A DNA stretch of 64,000 nt from WJMD01 sp964596015 (GTDB lineage Bacteria > Joyebacterota > Joyebacteria > Joyebacterales > Joyebacteraceae), in NCBI GenBank assembly GCA_964596015.1, contig CAZQSB010000004.1, forward strand, positions 1-64,000. The letters are read 5' to 3'. Below are positions 61,364-64,000 of this stretch, in pieces (position 1 is the first letter of the stretch; every line of letters starts with the position of its first letter). The notes under the pieces are model-generated. The model did not search any database. It was not told where the DNA came from and was given only the letters and a program-made list of their open reading frames with translations. A program made the position numbers and the translations under genes.

Positions 61364-63127
61364 GTGGCGGCATCGGAAGAGAAGAGGAAGACGGGTTTGA
61401 CGACCTCGGGCAACGACGGACAGCTCTTCGGTGGGAAGCGCTTCGGCGAGCTCCTCATAGACGCGGGCGTCATCGACGAGGCCGGGCTCCAGAAGGCCCT
61501 CGAGCGACAGCGCGCGTCCGGTGAGCGTCTCGGCGAGGCGCTCGTGGGGCTCGGGCTTGCGAGCGAGGTGGACATCGTGTCCGCGCTGGCCAGCCAGCTC
61601 AATATCGAGGTTTTCGACCCCGACCAGCTGCCGACCATCGAACCCGACGTCATCCTCACCATCCCGGAGGCCATGGCCAGGAAGCACCGCGTCCTCGCGG
61701 TGGCGAAGGACAATGGTCGGCTGACGGTCGCGATGGCCGACCCGATGGACCTCATCGCCATCGACGACATCCGGGCCTCGACGGGGATGGAGCTCGAGCT
61801 GGAGGTCGCTCTCAGGAAGGACGTCGAGGAAGCGGTCACCATAGCTTACCGGAACGCGATGGCGACCCAGCACCTCGAGGACGCCATCGAGGGGGCCAGG
61901 CTTGAGCTGGGCACGCCCGAAGGAGAGAGCTTCGAGGAGCTGACGGAGCAGGAGCTTCGCAGCCGCGCCGAGGACGCGCCGATCGTCCGGCTCGTCAACC
62001 TCATCCTCGCGCAGGCCATGGCCGAGCGCGCGACAGACATCCACATCGAGCCCCTCGAGGACCGCACGCTCGTGAGGTACCGCGTCGACGGCGTGCTCTA
62101 CGAGAGCTCGACGCCTCCGAAGCGGTTCCACGAGGCCATCGTGGTCCGCATCAAGATCCTCTCGGACATGGACGTGGCCGAGCGCCGGGTTCCGCTGGAC
62201 GGGCGCTTCACCGCGAGCTTCGAGAACCGCGACGTCGACGTCCGCGTCTCGACGCTTCCGACCATCTACGGCGAGAAGGTCGCGCTCCGGCTCCTTGACA
62301 AGTCCGGGTTCCAGGTGGAGCTCGCCGAACTCGGCTTCGCGAAGGAGATGCTGCCCACTTTCCGGAACGCGCTCAGAAGGCCTTACGGGATGGTGCTCAT
62401 CAGCGGTCCGACCGGCTCCGGCAAGAGCACGACGCTCTACTCCGGGATGAGCGAGCTGGACCGCGCGGCGAAGAACATCACGACGCTCGAAGACCCGGTC
62501 GAGTACCACCTCGAACGAATCAACCAGGTCAGCATCAACCGCAAGGCGGGCATGACCTTTGCAGGTGGACTGAGATCGCTGCTCCGTCAGGACCCGGACA
62601 TCATCATGATCGGCGAGATCCGGGACCAGGAGACGGCGGAGCTGGGCGTCAGGAGCGCGCTCACGGGCCACCTCGTTCTCAGCACGGTCCACGCGAACGA
62701 CGCGCCCTCGACGGCCACCAGGCTCGTTGACATCGGAATCGCGCCGTACCTCGTCACGAGCTCCGTTCACCTGGTGATGGCGCAGAGGCTGGTCAGGGTG
62801 ATCTGTCCGCACTGCAAGGAGCCGTACGAGCCCGATCCGAAGGCCGTGCAGGCCATCGGGAAGGAGGAACTCGAGGGCGTCGAGTTCATCCACGGAGCGG
62901 GCTGCAAGCAGTGCCGCGGCAGGGGATACCTGGGGAGAACCGGCGTCTATGAGCTTCTCGAGCTCAATCCGGAGCTGGGCAAGCTCATCACCGCCGGCGC
63001 CTCCGCGGACGTTCTCAGGGAGAAGGCGCTCGAGCAGGGATTCATCACCCTGAGGGACCACGTCATCCGGAAGGTCCGGGTCGGCATCACGACCGCCGAG
63101 GAGGCCCTGAGCGTCGTGATGAGCTAG
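61364..63127 (+). CDS. pilB: PilB/GspE-family pilus assembly ATPase with MshEN-type N-terminus
   Basis: 587 residues from the GTG at 61364 (GGGAGG four bases upstream; an ATG at 61295 is possible). Two 24-residue RxGxxLxxxG...Q motifs (residues 26-49 and 55-78, spaced by five) match the MshEN c-di-GMP-binding pattern. The ATPase follows: GPTGSGKSTTLYSGM (Walker A), Asp box TTLEDPVEYHLE, Walker B IIMIGEIRDQETAELGVR and the His box TGHLVLSTVHANDAPST. A zinc site CPHC...CKQC lies before GYLGRTGVYELL. It drives pilus extension or type II secretion. Confidence 0.9.
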   Translation: MAASEEKRKTGLTTSGNDGQLFGGKRFGELLIDAGVIDEAGLQKALERQRASGERLGEALVGLGLASEVDIVSALASQLNIEVFDPDQLPTIEPDVILTIPEAMARKHRVLAVAKDNGRLTVAMADPMDLIAIDDIRASTGMELELEVALRKDVEEAVTIAYRNAMATQHLEDAIEGARLELGTPEGESFEELTEQELRSRAEDAPIVRLVNLILAQAMAERATDIHIEPLEDRTLVRYRVDGVLYESSTPPKRFHEAIVVRIKILSDMDVAERRVPLDGRFTASFENRDVDVRVSTLPTIYGEKVALRLLDKSGFQVELAELGFAKEMLPTFRNALRRPYGMVLISGPTGSGKSTTLYSGMSELDRAAKNITTLEDPVEYHLERINQVSINRKAGMTFAGGLRSLLRQDPDIIMIGEIRDQETAELGVRSALTGHLVLSTVHANDAPSTATRLVDIGIAPYLVTSSVHLVMAQRLVRVICPHCKEPYEPDPKAVQAIGKEELEGVEFIHGAGCKQCRGRGYLGRTGVYELLELNPELGKLITAGASADVLREKALEQGFITLRDHVIRKVRVGITTAEEALSVVMS

Positions 63128-63202
63128 CCGCCCGGCGAGAGGACGCAGGGCGGCGCCTGAGAGCAGCAGCGTCCGTGGAAACGGACCAAAAGGAGAGAGC
63201 GA

Positions 63203-64000
63203 GTGGCGCGCTACCAGTACATAGCCAAGACGACCGGGGGCATCGAGAAGTCGGACTTCGTCTACGCGGAGTCGCCCGAGGCCGCGGCCGACATGCTGCA
63301 TCGCGACGGCCTCGTCGTTCTCTCGATCCGCCGGGCCGGCGAATCGCTGCGCGACCAGCTCTCCTCGCGGTCGCTCTTCGGCGGACGCGTGTCCTCGAAG
63401 ACGATCGCGCTGTTCACAAAGCAGCTGGCCTCCATGCTGAGGGCGGGCCTTCCGCTCATCCGCGCGCTCTACGCGCTGGCGCGTGAGGAGCACAACCCGA
63501 CCTTCCGTGACGTCCTCATTCAGGCGGCGAACGACATCGAGGGCGGCGACTCGCTGTCGGCCGCGCTCGCGAAGCACCCCAACGCCTTCTCGAAGCTCTA
63601 CGTCGGCATGGTCCGCTCCGGAGAGCAGAGCGGCACGCTCGACATGATCATGGACCAGCTGGTGGTCTACCTGAACCGGACCGAGGCCATCAAACGGAAG
63701 GTCCGCTCGGCGCTCGCGTACCCCGTCTTCGTCGTGAGCTTCTCCATCATCGCGATGGTCGTGCTCCTCATCCGCATCGTGCCGATGATGGCCGAGGTCT
63801 ACGACAAGCTCGGGGCCGACCTGCCCGCGCCCACGCAGCTCGTCATCGACACGAGCCGGTTCGTCAGCTCGAACCTCTGGGTCTTCGTCGCGGCCGTGGC
63901 CGTGCTCGTCGCGGTGTACCAGATCATGAGCCGAAGCGATGAGGGCAGGCTGATGCTCGACAAGCTCAAGCTCAGGATCCCTATCTTCGGGTCGCTTCTC
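63203..64000 (+). CDS. pilC: PilC/GspF-family inner-membrane platform protein (runs off the window)
   Basis: First 266 residues, starting at GTG after AAGGAGAGAGCGA; the 3' end lies outside. PilC forms the platform on which PilB acts. MARYQYIAKTTGG, SSKTIALFTKQLASMLRAGLPLIRAL, SGEQSGTLDMIMDQLVVYL and SALAYPVFVVSFSIIAMVVLLIRIVPMM are the GspF-domain pattern, with the first membrane helices near residues 170-195 and 225-245. Co-transcribed with the PilB-like gene, 75 bases downstream. Confidence 0.92.
   Translation, partial: MARYQYIAKTTGGIEKSDFVYAESPEAAADMLHRDGLVVLSIRRAGESLRDQLSSRSLFGGRVSSKTIALFTKQLASMLRAGLPLIRALYALAREEHNPTFRDVLIQAANDIEGGDSLSAALAKHPNAFSKLYVGMVRSGEQSGTLDMIMDQLVVYLNRTEAIKRKVRSALAYPVFVVSFSIIAMVVLLIRIVPMMAEVYDKLGADLPAPTQLVIDTSRFVSSNLWVFVAAVAVLVAVYQIMSRSDEGRLMLDKLKLRIPIFGSLL

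Overview
The window is GC-rich, diderm-type bacterial chromosome carrying about 50 protein-coding genes and no rRNA, tRNA, CRISPR array or transposase that I can see. A run of ten N inside one gene shows it is a draft, probably metagenomic, scaffold. Three things point to an uncultivated lineage near the FCB superphylum (Eisenbacteria, Krumholzibacteriota or Latescibacterota-like): secreted proteins ending in FlgD-like/T9SS-like sorting domains, several alkaline-phosphatase-superfamily enzymes, and fibre-like proteins with VGIGT repeats. This placement is inference. Lnt, many lipoprotein signal peptides, a PpiD-like chaperone and a type IV pilus operon support an outer membrane. Several upstream regions carry TTGACA / N17-18 / TATAAT-like promoters, unlike the Bacteroidota -33/-7 type.

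Layout. 1-10.4 kb: accessory genes (OFA-type MFS transporter, lipoprotein esterase-like protein, secreted calcineurin-like phosphoesterase, DUF6064-like membrane protein, DUF362 protein, AP-superfamily phosphodiesterase, serine hydrolase, ZU5-like lipoprotein). 10.4-14.6 kb: a heterodimeric ABC exporter behind a leader that holds a promoter, a possible 9-codon peptide and an intrinsic terminator. 14.7-15.8 kb: a PD40-type lipoprotein on the minus strand. 15.9-22.5 kb: a compact operon of two AP-superfamily enzymes, a small ribbon-helix-helix protein, an EMC3/YidC-like membrane protein and a PHP phosphoesterase. 22.6-26.2 kb: LamG lipoprotein, nicotinamidase, S9 peptidase. 26.4-33.6 kb: three large secreted proteins that share an N-terminal WFQGYLAD domain but have different C-terminal heads, plus a sorted secreted protein. 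33.9-39.0 kb: amino-acid permease, metallophosphoesterase, nucleotidyltransferase-fold protein and class III aminotransferase. 39.3-44.8 kb: a biosynthetic operon (dapL-like, folB, folK, deoxynucleoside kinase, panB, panC, HIT, LytR_C). 45.0-46.8 kb: PpiD-like isomerase on the minus strand. 47.1-58.0 kb: EF-G-like GTPase, yebC, ruvCAB, queH, queA, tgt, apgM, lnt. 58.4 kb to the end: a pilus operon behind a sigma-54 promoter (two PilX-like proteins, a PilB-like ATPase with a c-di-GMP-binding type N-terminus, and PilC running off the edge).

The most interesting parts are the attenuator-like leader of the ABC exporter, the WFQGYLAD fibre family, the AP/AP/RHH/EMC3-like/PHP operon with its shared LGY[VI] motif, the doubly regulated pilus operon, and short tandem repeats with a different unit in each of several intergenic gaps.
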